From JAGQKC01 sp965223675 (GTDB taxonomy: Bacteria; Nitrospirota; Nitrospiria; Nitrospirales; UBA8639), in assembly GCA_965223675.1 (NCBI GenBank), contig OZ245013.1:2294001-2358000 (forward strand): a stretch of DNA of 64,000 nucleotides. The letters are read 5' to 3'. The translations under genes were made by a program, and so were the position numbers. This document shows, in pieces, positions 36,023-45,210 of the stretch (its first letter is position 1; each line of letters begins with the position of its first letter). The notes under the pieces were generated by a model that was given only the letters and a program-made list of their open reading frames with translations, had not been told where the DNA came from and ran no database searches.

Positions 36023-37114
36023 ATGAATGACACACGTACGCTATCACTCCTGCTTGTCCTGATTCCAAGCTTTGCCGGTGCAGAGGAGCAATCAGTCCCA
36101 ACCTCGGAACCACCACGAGAACCTGTAAGAATTTATAGAAGCCCTGAAGAGCGAAGAGAAGCTGGGCTTGGGAAGCAAGTGACTGAATGGTTGAAGATTG
36201 GTGGTGTGATGGATTTAGAAAAAGAATACCGAAAAAACAAAGTTCTTAGGGCAAAAGACACTGAAGACGATCCAGATCCCGAGCTGGCTATCGAGCTTGG
36301 CTTCGAGATTCAATACGATGAGTGGTTTGAAGCCGAGGTCTTGTTTGCGATCGAGGATAATGGTCGTCGACACTTTCAGGAGTTAGATGAAGGTCTAGTC
36401 GGGATCGATCTTGCGGACTTTGGGATCAAATTCGGCCAACTCTATGTACCTTTTGGAGCCTATTATAGCCACTTCGTCACGGGCCCCATGCTGGAGTTTG
36501 GTCAGACACGAGGAACGGCGGTACAGCTTGACTACACGTTTTGGGACTCTCTTGAACTCGCAGGATACATTTTTGATAGCAAAGCTGATATGCGAAACAA
36601 TAAGAATGAAATTGACTGGGGTCTTAACCTTGAATACAAGTCAGAAGATGAGTCTATGATAATAGGCGCTGGGTATCTTTCCGATCTTGCTGAAAGCCAA
36701 GATGAATTGCTTCTCGAGTTCAAGAACAGGTATCTGCGTCGCGTGCCTGCATGGAATGCCTACGCACAGATTGGCATGCCTCCCTTTGAGTTTACAGCGG
36801 AAGTGCTCAAGGCCCTTCGACATTTTAGAGAATTTGACTTGAATGCTAATAAACCATTTGCCTACAACATTGAGCTAGCCTACTTTCCTTTCGATTTCGT
36901 TCAATTAGCCGGACGATTAGAATTTAGTGATAACTTGGCTGATGAACCAAGATGGCAGTATGGCATAGCCGCAACCTGGCGACCGTTTGACAACTTGAGT
37001 GTCGCCATTGATTATCTCTATGGAAAATACAAAAACGAATTTGCCTTCGATGACTTTGACAACGAGATACGGAGTCATCACATGATAGGGACACAGCTGA
37101 CAGTCGGATTTTAA
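36023..37114 (+). CDS. LbtU-family siderophore porin / outer-membrane beta-barrel
   Basis: 363 residues with a signal peptide (LSLLLVLIPSFAGA) and alternating strands typical of a 14-16-stranded barrel, ending in the outer-membrane signature Phe (MIGTQLTVGF). LKIGGVMDLEKEY, FGIKFGQLYVPFGAYYSHFVTGPML and FQLAGRLEFS-like strands match the LbtU family described for legiobactin uptake. An N-terminal charged segment (about 22-55, EERREAGLGKQV) resembles a short helix before the barrel. Divergent from a two-component system that may control it. Cargo not established. Confidence 0.82.
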   Translation: MNDTRTLSLLLVLIPSFAGAEEQSVPTSEPPREPVRIYRSPEERREAGLGKQVTEWLKIGGVMDLEKEYRKNKVLRAKDTEDDPDPELAIELGFEIQYDEWFEAEVLFAIEDNGRRHFQELDEGLVGIDLADFGIKFGQLYVPFGAYYSHFVTGPMLEFGQTRGTAVQLDYTFWDSLELAGYIFDSKADMRNNKNEIDWGLNLEYKSEDESMIIGAGYLSDLAESQDELLLEFKNRYLRRVPAWNAYAQIGMPPFEFTAEVLKALRHFREFDLNANKPFAYNIELAYFPFDFVQLAGRLEFSDNLADEPRWQYGIAATWRPFDNLSVAIDYLYGKYKNEFAFDDFDNEIRSHHMIGTQLTVGF

Positions 37115-37182
37115 GATAATGCTCGACGAGTATAGTTGGAGGACTACGGATATTCTCTTTATCTGTATCAACTAAAAGGATA

Positions 37183-37215
37183 ACGAGCCCTATCCCCTAA
37201 CGAGATAAGGCTCGT
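37183..37215. terminator. Bidirectional hairpin terminator
   Basis: ACGAGCCCTATC and GATAAGGCTCGT pair (one mismatch) around a nine-base loop between the convergent LbtU and PEP-CTERM gene ends. A short A/T-rich stretch follows in either direction. Confidence 0.6.
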
Positions 37216-37242
37216 ATTGAAAAAACCTCGACCCTCTGTTTG

Positions 37243-38079
37243 TTATTTTGAAGACCTTTGTCCTTTTCGATATCTCCAGGCCACCATCCCTGCTAAACCC
37301 GTTCCCATTAACATCATCGAAGAAGGCTCCGGCACAGATGACACCAATGCCACGCGAATTTCAGGATCCGTAAAATTTATGTTGAGTCCTTCTTCAACCA
37401 AGATTAGGCCTTCGCCCGGCGCATAATACTTGAACTCCCTAGCATCTGGTTCCAACTCATTTTGTTCAAAGATTTGAAGAACGTTTGTAAATTCACCAAT
37501 ATCCAGCGAGACGGTATTGCCAAGAGAAAATATTGTTGCCTCGTCTACCGCCTCATCGTTCGGCGCGAACTCTTGTCGATAATTAAATCCGGGGGTGAGA
37601 TCGGCACGCATGATAAACCCTGGAAGAGCATCATTGACTCCACCCCGCCATGCGCTTGAATTGTTTGTTCCAATCAGATTGCCATCGTTGTCGTAGATAA
37701 AGTTGGTAACATCTTCTCCAAAGTACCAGACATTACCGGTCGTATCCTGTGCATAATAATCAAACGTATCTTCGACAATTACCCCATCTTCAAATGAGCG
37801 GTCACGCTGTATGGTGGTTTGTACACCAAGTATCGTAGGACCTGGACCTATATTGGACAGTTTGAACCCCTCCGTGACGATCTCCCCATCGTCCTCTATT
37901 TGCCCTTCGTACGTTCGACTAACCCCAGTCACCAAAGGAAAATACGGATGGTCAACGGGAGCACCAGGAAGAAACGTCGCGGAACTGAAATCTGGCAAGA
38001 ACGGCATGGCACTCAAACTACCAGGACCCAAGATCAAGATCGCCATTAGCGGACCGGCAAAATACCATTTCATCTTCAT
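37243..38079 (-). CDS. PEP-CTERM sorting domain protein
   Basis: 278 residues: signal peptide (MAILILGPGSLSAMP), a beta-rich body, and a C-terminal PEP-CTERM tag, VPEPSSMMLMGTGLAGMVAW then basic RYRKGQ, recognised by exosortase for surface display or processing. The body contains DTTGNVWYFGEDVTNF and FEQNELEPDAREFKYYAPGEG, similar to a family of unknown extracellular proteins. The ATG at 38079 has an AAGGAGGG ribosome site; the ATG at 38109 does not. Implies an exosortase/EPS system elsewhere in the genome. Confidence 0.87.
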   Translation of the reverse strand: MKMKWYFAGPLMAILILGPGSLSAMPFLPDFSSATFLPGAPVDHPYFPLVTGVSRTYEGQIEDDGEIVTEGFKLSNIGPGPTILGVQTTIQRDRSFEDGVIVEDTFDYYAQDTTGNVWYFGEDVTNFIYDNDGNLIGTNNSSAWRGGVNDALPGFIMRADLTPGFNYRQEFAPNDEAVDEATIFSLGNTVSLDIGEFTNVLQIFEQNELEPDAREFKYYAPGEGLILVEEGLNINFTDPEIRVALVSSVPEPSSMMLMGTGLAGMVAWRYRKGQRSSK

Positions 38080-38436
38080 AACCTTTCCCTCCTTGCAATG
38101 AATAGTCATTCAAACTCCAGTGAAAGAGTCGACGAGCGAACAACTGGATTCTGTTTAATGCTTTCACTCAAAGGGAGTCAACGAGATGATCAAATGGTAA
38201 TGTATGGAGAGAGATCGATGGCTGAAAATTGGGGGGGGAGGGGGGAACTCTAATCATGTTTTCCAATGCACTTCGGTCTCGACGCTTTCTTGCACTGGAA
38301 AGAAAAGGCGTTGGCAACATCGTTTCGGTCTTCAACGTATCCTTTTCATTCCTGCGCACTGGCATTACACAGTTAAAGCTGGGCGTAACACCGTAAAATG
38401 TCTTTACCTTTTTCTAGACTCAAGTAGACTAGAACC
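38080..38436. other. Divergent intergenic region with G8-A-G6 tract
   Basis: 357 bases between PEP-CTERM and EamA starts. A striking purine run, G8-A-G6, lies at 38231-38245; such tracts can slip during replication and alter promoter spacing, or fold in G-rich structures. No other element recognised. Confidence 0.5.
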
Positions 38437-39315
38437 ATGCTCTGGTTAAGCTATGCTCTCCTTGCCGCCCTCTCCGAATCATTGAAAGATCTGTTTAGCA
38501 AGCAAGGTCTCCGCCACACTCAACCCCATATCGCAGCATTCGCCGCCAGTGGTTTCGCGTTCCCAATTCTCCTAAGCTTTTTCCTTTTAACGAGTGAGCT
38601 TCCGCTCATCGGCCCAAGATATTGGGAAGCCCTCATGTGGGGCGGAGCGCTGAATGTGCTTGCGTTCATTCAATTTATGCGGGCGCTTCAGGCCTCAGAC
38701 TTGTCACTGACTATTCCCTTCATCACCTTCACCCCAATCTTCTTGCTCTTGACATCACCTTGGCTTGTTGGAGAATTTCCAGGCTTTCTCGGATTGCTGG
38801 GAATACTGCTGATTGTTGGAGGCTCATACATCCTATCCATTCAGGGATCAGACATTAGCTTGTTTGATCCTGTTCTCGCGATGATGAAAGAGCCAGGGCC
38901 TAGAAGAATGCTTTCGGTTGCCGCTATCTATAGCTTCACATCAAACTTTGACAAAATCGGAGTGCAAAATTCATCTCCTCTTTTCTGGAGTCTTTCGATC
39001 AATGTGTTTATGGTACTCAGCTTGCTCATCATTTTTTTATTTATCCGCAAACCAATAACTAGCCAAGAACGACCATTTAAGTTCTCTTTGCTCATGCTTG
39101 TCGGATTCTTTAGCGCTACGACCCTGATCGCTCACAACATGGCATTGAGCCTCGCTACCGTGCCCTCAGTCATCGCCATCAAACGCACGAGCGCACTGTT
39201 CGCCGTTCTCTGGGGGTTTTTCATTTTGCGGGAAGCAAACGTCTCACAGCGGTTTATCGGCGCCACGTTAATGGTGGTCGGAATTGGCCTAGTGGGAATA
39301 GATGAAACGGAGTGA
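38437..39315 (+). CDS. EamA family permease
   Basis: 292-residue DMT-superfamily membrane protein with ten hydrophobic helices in two EamA halves (LFSKQGLRHTQPHIAAFAAS, then MLVGFFSATTLIAHNMALSL and LFAVLWGFFILREANVSQRF). A near copy of its last ~60 codons lies about 1.85 kb downstream. Start ATG without a strong ribosome site. Substrate unknown. Confidence 0.82.
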   Translation: MLWLSYALLAALSESLKDLFSKQGLRHTQPHIAAFAASGFAFPILLSFFLLTSELPLIGPRYWEALMWGGALNVLAFIQFMRALQASDLSLTIPFITFTPIFLLLTSPWLVGEFPGFLGLLGILLIVGGSYILSIQGSDISLFDPVLAMMKEPGPRRMLSVAAIYSFTSNFDKIGVQNSSPLFWSLSINVFMVLSLLIIFLFIRKPITSQERPFKFSLLMLVGFFSATTLIAHNMALSLATVPSVIAIKRTSALFAVLWGFFILREANVSQRFIGATLMVVGIGLVGIDETE

Positions 39316-39479
39316 AGATGGAAGGGGTAAGGCGGAATAAGACCGCGCAGCAAAGTCGTGACACTGGAAACGATCAAATTGTTCGAACATTTTCAGGGCA
39401 TGTAATTGCCTAAAATTGTTTCTTATGTATTGATCATATTTCTTTAGAGATAGCAAATCCTAAAATTCATGTTTTGTTT

Positions 39480-40367
39480 CTAACCAGATTTGCCTTTTCT
39501 ACCTTTGCCATTCGTACCCTTGTTCCTTTGCACAAAATTCGCGATCACAGATTGACTTTCTACCATCTCCACGAAACACTCATCCGACCCAGTACAGCCA
39601 CCTTCCCAATGACTAAAAGTCCATTTTTTATGAGAGGCAGTTGTTAGCTTCACAACTTTCCCAGGTTGAAATCCTGCCGAACACGAGTCATTTGAACACG
39701 AAATGCCCGCCGGAGTACTGTACACCGTTCCACTCCCTATGACAGAAACAGAAAGTGTAAACAGTGTAGCCGAAGTCGAGACTTCAGCTGGTAATGAATC
39801 AGCAGATTGGTTTCCCGCCGCATCGAATGCCGCAACTTGATACGTATATTGAGTATTGGGAAGAAGGCCTGTATCGGTGTAATCGATTGCATCGGTCTTG
39901 ATGATCGCGGCACCATTCCGATATATGGTATACCCCGCAACACCCACGTTGTCTGCAGAGGGATTCCAAGATAGATTGATTTGAGGAAGAGATGAAGCCG
40001 ACACCTCTAGATTCTCGGGCCGTGTTGGTGGAGTCATATCGTTGATATGTATCGAAACCTCGTCAGAAGGGAAACTTTCATTTCCTGTTGCATCATAGGC
40101 AGTGACCGCAAAATAGTAGTCATTTCCCTCGGCAAGATTCGAAAACACCTTTTGGGTAACCAGCTCTGTATCAGATAGCAAATCATATACTCCCGATGCA
40201 TTTCCAACATATACACGATACCCTGCTAGGTCAGGTTCTGAATTCGGAGACCAAGAAACCGTCACGTCTTGAGCCTTCGAGGAAACCGGGCTCAGTAGAA
40301 GAAATGAGAACAAGAGAAGATAAATTGATTGAGATAGCTCAATGTTTTTTGTGGTTAAGAATCGCAT
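39480..40367 (-). CDS. Secreted fibronectin type III protein with InlB-type repeat
   Basis: 295 residues: signal peptide (LLLFSFLLLSPVSSKAQ), two fibronectin type III domains (VTVSWSPNSEPDLAGYRVYV and INLSWNPSADNVGVAGYTIY, with linker TPPTRPENLEVS), then a Cys-rich divergent InlB/List-Bact repeat (WEGGCTGSDECFVEM) and a basic Gly/Lys tail. Probably a cell-surface adhesion or binding protein. The ATG at 40367 has an AAAGGA ribosome site; the frame continues upstream. Flanked on both sides by copies of the EamA gene tail. Confidence 0.82.
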   Translation of the reverse strand: MRFLTTKNIELSQSIYLLLFSFLLLSPVSSKAQDVTVSWSPNSEPDLAGYRVYVGNASGVYDLLSDTELVTQKVFSNLAEGNDYYFAVTAYDATGNESFPSDEVSIHINDMTPPTRPENLEVSASSLPQINLSWNPSADNVGVAGYTIYRNGAAIIKTDAIDYTDTGLLPNTQYTYQVAAFDAAGNQSADSLPAEVSTSATLFTLSVSVIGSGTVYSTPAGISCSNDSCSAGFQPGKVVKLTTASHKKWTFSHWEGGCTGSDECFVEMVESQSVIANFVQRNKGTNGKGRKGKSG

Positions 40368-40982
40368 TTGTGAAATCCTTTCCAATAACTCGCACGGATT
40401 TATCTCCGGACTGATCAATAGGCTTTTTAGCGGTCGAACGCCGAGCGCTTCTCAATCATCGAACGTTTCCTTCGTCATGTTCTGTCTTCGACTCGATCAC
40501 CAGGAGGATACCGTCTCCTTCTATATCCCAAGCTTCAAATGTATCGGTACTCCTGGATATTTCTTAACCAAAATATCCTCAAACGCATTTCTCATGTTTG
40601 TAATGCAAGCTTTCTTTAATACTTATCAGCCATCCGTGGTTTATTCAGAACTTTCTTGGATATTCATGTTTATTTTTCAAAGGATAAGTTGCATTCAAAT
40701 CCAATTCATCCATTTATTTTCTCTCTTTGAGAAAAATGAAAGCTTTGCCTTCGAACTCATTCTTATCTCGAGAATCACGACCCGTTCAGCTGACTAAAAA
40801 AAAGGGGTGGGTACGTAAAGTAAGAGAAAGAGAAGTGCTGTGATTAGATCGTTTGGGTAGATGAGAAAATGTTCGAGCAATGAGCCTGTTTCAATGAACT
40901 CGAAGCATCAATATTTATAAAACGACTCATGCAATCTGTTTCTCCAGCTTCTTACTAAGGTTCTTTCGTGCAACCACTGACA
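40368..40982. other. Intergenic region without recognised genes
   Basis: About 615 AT-rich bases upstream of the fibronectin gene. A plus-strand frame of 151 codons (40342-40797) overlaps that gene's start, is low-complexity and hydrophobic without family features, and is not accepted as a gene. Confidence 0.4.
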
Positions 40983-41177
40983 TTGCACAAGACATGACAT
41001 TTGGCCTCGCTACCGTGCCCTCAGTTATCGCCATCAAACGCACGAGCGCACTGTTCGCCGTTCTATGGGGATTTTTCATTTTGCGGGAAGCAAACGTCCG
41101 ACAGCGGTTTATCGGCGCCACGTTAATGGTGATGGGAATTGGCCCAGTGGCACTAGATGAGAGCGAGTGAGGATGTA
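40983..41177 (+). pseudogene. Duplicated 3' fragment of the EamA permease gene
   Basis: About 190 bases nearly identical to 39132-39322, the end of the EamA gene, including LATVPSVIAIKRTSALFAVL coding sequence and the stop region, with scattered substitutions. It has no start or upstream half, so it is a relic left by a duplication that brackets the fibronectin-type gene. Confidence 0.8.
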
Positions 41178-41304
41178 GAAAGCAAGGGGAAAGAGGGAAA
41201 GGGTCAACAGGCCGGAAAACTCTACTCTGCAACTGTCCGCTTGACGGGAAGCTTACAGAATTTCTAAATTGACATACTGATGCACATAAAATATGATTTG
41301 ATGC

Positions 41305-41556
41305 ATGAGGACAACAGTAAGACTAGACGATCAACTTTTGGCTGAGGCAAAACAACATGCGGCGAAGACTGGATGCACGTTGACGTCATTGCTTGAAGAC
41401 GCCTTACGAACTTTCCTGACAATGAACAAGCGATCTCCAAAAACAGCGAGGCCAAAGCTTCCAACCTTTAATGGTGGCGGACTTCGTCCCGGTGTTGACC
41501 TGGACAATAGTGCTGATCTTTTAGATATTATGGAAAATAAGAATGGAGTTAGTTGA
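41305..41556 (+). CDS. Ribbon-helix-helix antitoxin (VapB-like)
   Basis: 83 residues: MRTTVRLDDQLLAEAKQHA and GCTLTSLLEDALRTFL form a ribbon-helix-helix DNA-binding domain, and the C-terminal tail FNGGGLRPGVDLDNSADLLD is the toxin-neutralising segment typical for this VapB type. Overlaps the PIN toxin gene by 14 bases. Expected to repress its own promoter. Confidence 0.86.
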   Translation: MRTTVRLDDQLLAEAKQHAAKTGCTLTSLLEDALRTFLTMNKRSPKTARPKLPTFNGGGLRPGVDLDNSADLLDIMENKNGVS

Positions 41557-41971
41557 CGTCAATGTCCTTGTGTACGCACATCGAGAAGATTCTCCGGATC
41601 ACAAATTGTATCGAACCTGGCTTAACCAGTGGACTCAATCCGACACCGCCTTTGGAATCAGCGAACTTGTCCTAAGTGGGTTTCTCAGAATTGTCACTCA
41701 CCCGAAAGTCTTCAACCAACCGACTCCACTCCCCATTGCTTTGGCTTTTGTCGATGCAATCAGATCTCAACCAACCTGCGTTCCGATCTTACCTGGCCCG
41801 CGACATTGGGCAATCTTCTCGCGACTATGTCGCGAAGCTCACGTAAAAGGAAACTTAGTTCCTGATGCCTATCTCGCCGCCATCGCGATTGAGGCTGGAA
41901 GCGAGTGGATCACAACAGACCAAGACTACAGCCGGTTCCCCGGGTTACGCTGGAGACATCCGCTGCATTAG
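41543..41971 (+). CDS. PIN-domain toxin (VapC-like)
   Basis: 142-residue PIN ribonuclease. Acidic active-site residues are visible in DVNVLVYAHRED, FGISELVLSGFLRI, LVPDAYLAAIAIE and TTDQDYSRFPGL. VapC toxins cleave tRNA or rRNA when freed from the antitoxin. Coupled to the upstream RHH antitoxin, so a complete type II toxin-antitoxin module. Confidence 0.88.
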   Translation: MELVDVNVLVYAHREDSPDHKLYRTWLNQWTQSDTAFGISELVLSGFLRIVTHPKVFNQPTPLPIALAFVDAIRSQPTCVPILPGPRHWAIFSRLCREAHVKGNLVPDAYLAAIAIEAGSEWITTDQDYSRFPGLRWRHPLH

Positions 41972-42033
41972 CACACACGACCATTTGCCTCATTGACAAG
42001 GGTTTGTCTGAGCGTTAGCATTAAGTTAACAAG

Positions 42034-42117
42034 GCTAGGGGAGCGTTTTGCTGAGATGTCCAACGCAGTTGGGCGACCCTTATACCTGACCTGGGTAATA
42101 CCAGCGTAGGGAAGCGG
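42034..42117 (+). ncRNA. TPP riboswitch (THI element)
   Basis: Aptamer sequence with the conserved parts GGGGAGC (42038-42044), GCTGAGA (42050-42056), ACCCTTATACCTGACC, TGGGTAATACCAGCGTAGG and GGAAGC. Binds thiamine diphosphate. It lies upstream of thiC, with a terminator hairpin after it, so high TPP should stop transcription of the thiamine genes. Confidence 0.95.
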
Positions 42118-42137
42118 CAGAAGAAAGCATAGAGTGT

Positions 42138-42174
42138 AAGGCCGTTTCCTATTTAAGGGAACGGCCTTTTTATT
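42138..42174 (+). terminator. Riboswitch-controlled intrinsic terminator
   Basis: AAGGCCGTTTCC and GGGAACGGCCTT pair around a short loop, followed by TTTTTATTTG. Placed 20 bases after the TPP aptamer and 60 bases before thiC, it is the expected expression platform. Confidence 0.88.
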
Positions 42175-42231
42175 TGTTATACGCGTAAGGTTCATTCCCT
42201 ATCACCTGTCATCCTGAGAAAGGATCGCACC

Positions 42232-44166
42232 ATGAGTACCCCACAACGTGATTTGACCAGTTCTCCCAATGGCAAGACTTTACCCGTTGTCGAGGACAAC
42301 CATACACCATCTGCAGCGTTAACCACTGAACCCTTCCCTGCTTCGCAAAAAGTGTATGTGACTGGGTCAGACTCTAGCATTCGCGTACCCATGCGGGAAA
42401 TCGCCTTAACTCCCACCAAGGGGCCTAATGGAGAAACCCCCACGCCAAACCCGCCTGTCACGGTCTATGATCCGTCTGGGCCTTACACTGATCCTGATGT
42501 CGAAATTAATGTGCGCAAGGGATTACATCCACTGCGCCGCGACTGGATCATGAAGAGAAACGATGTCGAAGAACTGCCAGAAGTCACATCAATCTATGGA
42601 CGCAAACGTTCAACAGATCCTAGCCTTCATGCCATTCGCTTCGCGTTGAGTCGCAAACCTCTTCGTGCAAAATCTGGCATGAATGTGACGCAAATGCATT
42701 ACGCGCGCAGAGGCATCGTGACTCCTGAAATGGAGTTTATTGCTATCAGAGAAAACCAAGTGAGAGAAGAACATCAAGAAACTCTAAGGGCCAATGGCCA
42801 ACCCCGTGGCGTTATCCAACATCCAGGGCAAGCATGGGGCGCAGCTATTCCGTCTCGTATTACTCCAGAATTTGTGCGTGAAGAAGTCGCACGAGGTCGA
42901 GCGATCATCCCCTCAAACATCAATCACCCAGAAGTTGAACCGATGATCATTGGTCGAAATTTCCTAGTGAAGATCAATGCCAACATCGGCAACTCCGCGG
43001 TCACCTCTTCCATTGAAGAAGAAGTCGAAAAACTCATTTGGTCGATTCGATGGGGTTCCGATACCGTCATGGATCTTTCAACCGGAAAAAATATTCATGA
43101 AACGAGAGAATGGATTATTCGCAATTCTCCCGTTCCCATCGGCACCGTTCCGATCTATCAAGCTCTTGAAAAAGTCGGAGGGAAACCCGAAGAACTCACA
43201 TGGGAGATTTACCGGGATACTCTTATTGAACAAGCCGAGCAAGGCGTGGATTACTTTACGATCCACGCCGGCGTTCGCCTTGCCTATGTTCCCCTCACGG
43301 CCAATCGGATGACGGGGATCGTCTCTCGAGGCGGGTCAATTCATGCGAAGTGGTGCTTGGCTCATCACCAAGAAAATTTCACCTACACACATTTCGAAGA
43401 AATCTGTGAGATCATGAAAGCGTATGATGTGTCATTTAGTTTGGGCGATGGACTCCGTCCTGGATCGATCGCCGATGCGAATGATGCGGCTCAATTCGGC
43501 GAACTGGAAACACTGGGTGAATTGACAAATATTGCTTGGGGACATGATGTGCAGGTGATGATTGAAGGCCCTGGACACGTCCCGATGCACATGATCAAAG
43601 AAAATATGGACAAGCAACTCGAAACATGTAAAGAAGCGCCTTTTTACACATTAGGACCGTTGACGACAGATATTGCTCCTGGCTATGACCACATTACTTC
43701 CGGCATTGGGGCGGCCATGATTGGGTGGTACGGTTGCGCAATGCTCTGCTATGTCACACCTAAAGAACATCTCGGACTACCGAATAAGGAAGATGTGAAG
43801 GACGGCGTCATTGCATACAAGATCTCGGCCCATGCGGCTGATTTGGCCAAAGGACATCCAGGTGCCCAAGCTCGCGATAATGCCCTCTCCAAAGCACGGT
43901 TTGAGTTTCGATGGGAAGATCAATTTAATTTATCTCTAGATCCCGAAACAGCTCAAAAGTATCACGATGCGACTCTTCCCGATCAAGCTGCAAAAGGCGC
44001 ACACTTTTGTTCAATGTGTGGTCCGAGCTTTTGCTCCATGAAAATTACACAAGATGTGCGAGACTATGCAGCACAAAAAAAGGTCGAAGAAGATGAAGCC
44101 ATTCAGATTGGCTTACAAGAAAAATCAGAAGAGTTTCGTAAGGCAGGAGGAGAAATTTATTTATAG
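42232..44166 (+). CDS. thiC: Phosphomethylpyrimidine synthase
   Basis: Radical SAM enzyme converting 5-aminoimidazole ribotide to the HMP-P pyrimidine of thiamine. 644 residues. N-terminal ThiC-associated domain, then RAKSGMNVTQMHYARRGIVT (in part), GNSAVTSSIEEEVEK, HAGVRLAYVPLTANRMTGI, and near the C terminus the unusual radical-SAM cluster C593-x2-C596-x4-C601 (HFCSMCGPSFCSMKI). AAGGA ribosome site. Controlled by the TPP riboswitch and followed by thi4, so pyrimidine and thiazole halves are co-expressed. Confidence 0.97.
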   Translation: MSTPQRDLTSSPNGKTLPVVEDNHTPSAALTTEPFPASQKVYVTGSDSSIRVPMREIALTPTKGPNGETPTPNPPVTVYDPSGPYTDPDVEINVRKGLHPLRRDWIMKRNDVEELPEVTSIYGRKRSTDPSLHAIRFALSRKPLRAKSGMNVTQMHYARRGIVTPEMEFIAIRENQVREEHQETLRANGQPRGVIQHPGQAWGAAIPSRITPEFVREEVARGRAIIPSNINHPEVEPMIIGRNFLVKINANIGNSAVTSSIEEEVEKLIWSIRWGSDTVMDLSTGKNIHETREWIIRNSPVPIGTVPIYQALEKVGGKPEELTWEIYRDTLIEQAEQGVDYFTIHAGVRLAYVPLTANRMTGIVSRGGSIHAKWCLAHHQENFTYTHFEEICEIMKAYDVSFSLGDGLRPGSIADANDAAQFGELETLGELTNIAWGHDVQVMIEGPGHVPMHMIKENMDKQLETCKEAPFYTLGPLTTDIAPGYDHITSGIGAAMIGWYGCAMLCYVTPKEHLGLPNKEDVKDGVIAYKISAHAADLAKGHPGAQARDNALSKARFEFRWEDQFNLSLDPETAQKYHDATLPDQAAKGAHFCSMCGPSFCSMKITQDVRDYAAQKKVEEDEAIQIGLQEKSEEFRKAGGEIYL

Positions 44167-44277
44167 CCATGAACTCTTTTTGATGTCTTTACCTGATCCT
44201 TCACCTGAGGCTTTCTTCGAGACTCAACTCTGCGAATGAAAAGGAACTAAGAACTATATATAAATGAAGGAAACGAT

Positions 44278-45078
44278 ATGAAAAAGAATCCGATAGCCCC
44301 GTTACGAGAGCGTGATGTTACACGTCATATCGCGAGGGAATTTTATAAAGAGTTTGATCAGCTCATTGAAAGCGACGTCATTATTGTCGGGGCAGGTCCC
44401 TCTGGCCTGTTATGTGCTAGAGACCTGGCTTCGCACGGCATTCGCACACTGCTACTGGAACAAAGTCTTGCACTTGGCGGTGGGTTTTGGTCTGGCGGAT
44501 ACCTCATGAATAAAGCGACGATTTGCTCGCCTGCTGATCACATCCTCGAAGAACTGGGCATACCGTGCAAACCTATTAAAGAATGTGACGGCATGACAGT
44601 CGTCGACCCTCCACATGCTACCGCCAGGTTGATTGCCGCGGCCTATGAGGCAGGCGTGAAAGTCATGAACTTAACGCGGGTGCTCGACTTGATTGTTCGT
44701 GAAGAAGGGAAGCTAGAAGGTGTCGTGGTCAATAACACAACCGCAGAAATGGCTGGCCACGACATCATCCACGTCGACCCCATTGCCTTAGAAAGCAAGA
44801 TCGTGGTAGATGCCACCGGTCATGATGCCGTAGTCGTTGATCTTCTCCATCGTCGTAACCTTTATGAGAAAGTCCCAGGTAATGGTGCCATGTGGATAGC
44901 TAAATCGGAAGCCCTCGTTGTGGAAAATACCCGTGAAGTGTATCCAAACTGTTTTGTGACTGGCTTGGCAGTCGCCGCAGTTGATGGCACGCCTAGAATG
45001 GGACCAGCATTTGGTTCGATGATATTATCAGGAAGACGTGCGGCTGAACTCGTGCGGCTGAAACTCAAGGGCGAATAA
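44278..45078 (+). CDS. thi4: Thi4-type thiazole synthase, sulfide-using form
   Basis: Makes the ADP-thiazole precursor of thiamine from NAD, glycine and a sulfur source. 266 residues. Dinucleotide-binding VIIVGAGPSGLLCARDLA (about 34-51), LALGGGFWSGGYLMN, and VDATGHDA. In yeast and plant suicide Thi4 a Cys donates the sulfur in a CMDP context; here the aligned site is His165 (IIHVDPI), as in archaeal enzymes that use free sulfide catalytically. It replaces the ThiG/ThiS/ThiH route. GAAGGAAA ribosome site; 111 bases after thiC. Confidence 0.9.
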   Translation: MKKNPIAPLRERDVTRHIAREFYKEFDQLIESDVIIVGAGPSGLLCARDLASHGIRTLLLEQSLALGGGFWSGGYLMNKATICSPADHILEELGIPCKPIKECDGMTVVDPPHATARLIAAAYEAGVKVMNLTRVLDLIVREEGKLEGVVVNNTTAEMAGHDIIHVDPIALESKIVVDATGHDAVVVDLLHRRNLYEKVPGNGAMWIAKSEALVVENTREVYPNCFVTGLAVAAVDGTPRMGPAFGSMILSGRRAAELVRLKLKGE

Positions 45079-45210
45079 TTCTTCACGCAAGCCAAAATTG
45101 GAAAGTCTAACCTTGAAGCTTGAAAACTTACGTGTTGCGCCTTAGACTGTTAGCATTCAACCTCTGAAACACCTGTATTTTTCACAGAACCTACACCCAG
45201 GAGGATAGGG

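Noticed and set aside
40342..40797. Plus-strand open frame of 151 codons upstream of the EamA relic
   Set aside because: Overlaps the start of the fibronectin gene on the other strand, has no ribosome site and low-complexity hydrophobic sequence.
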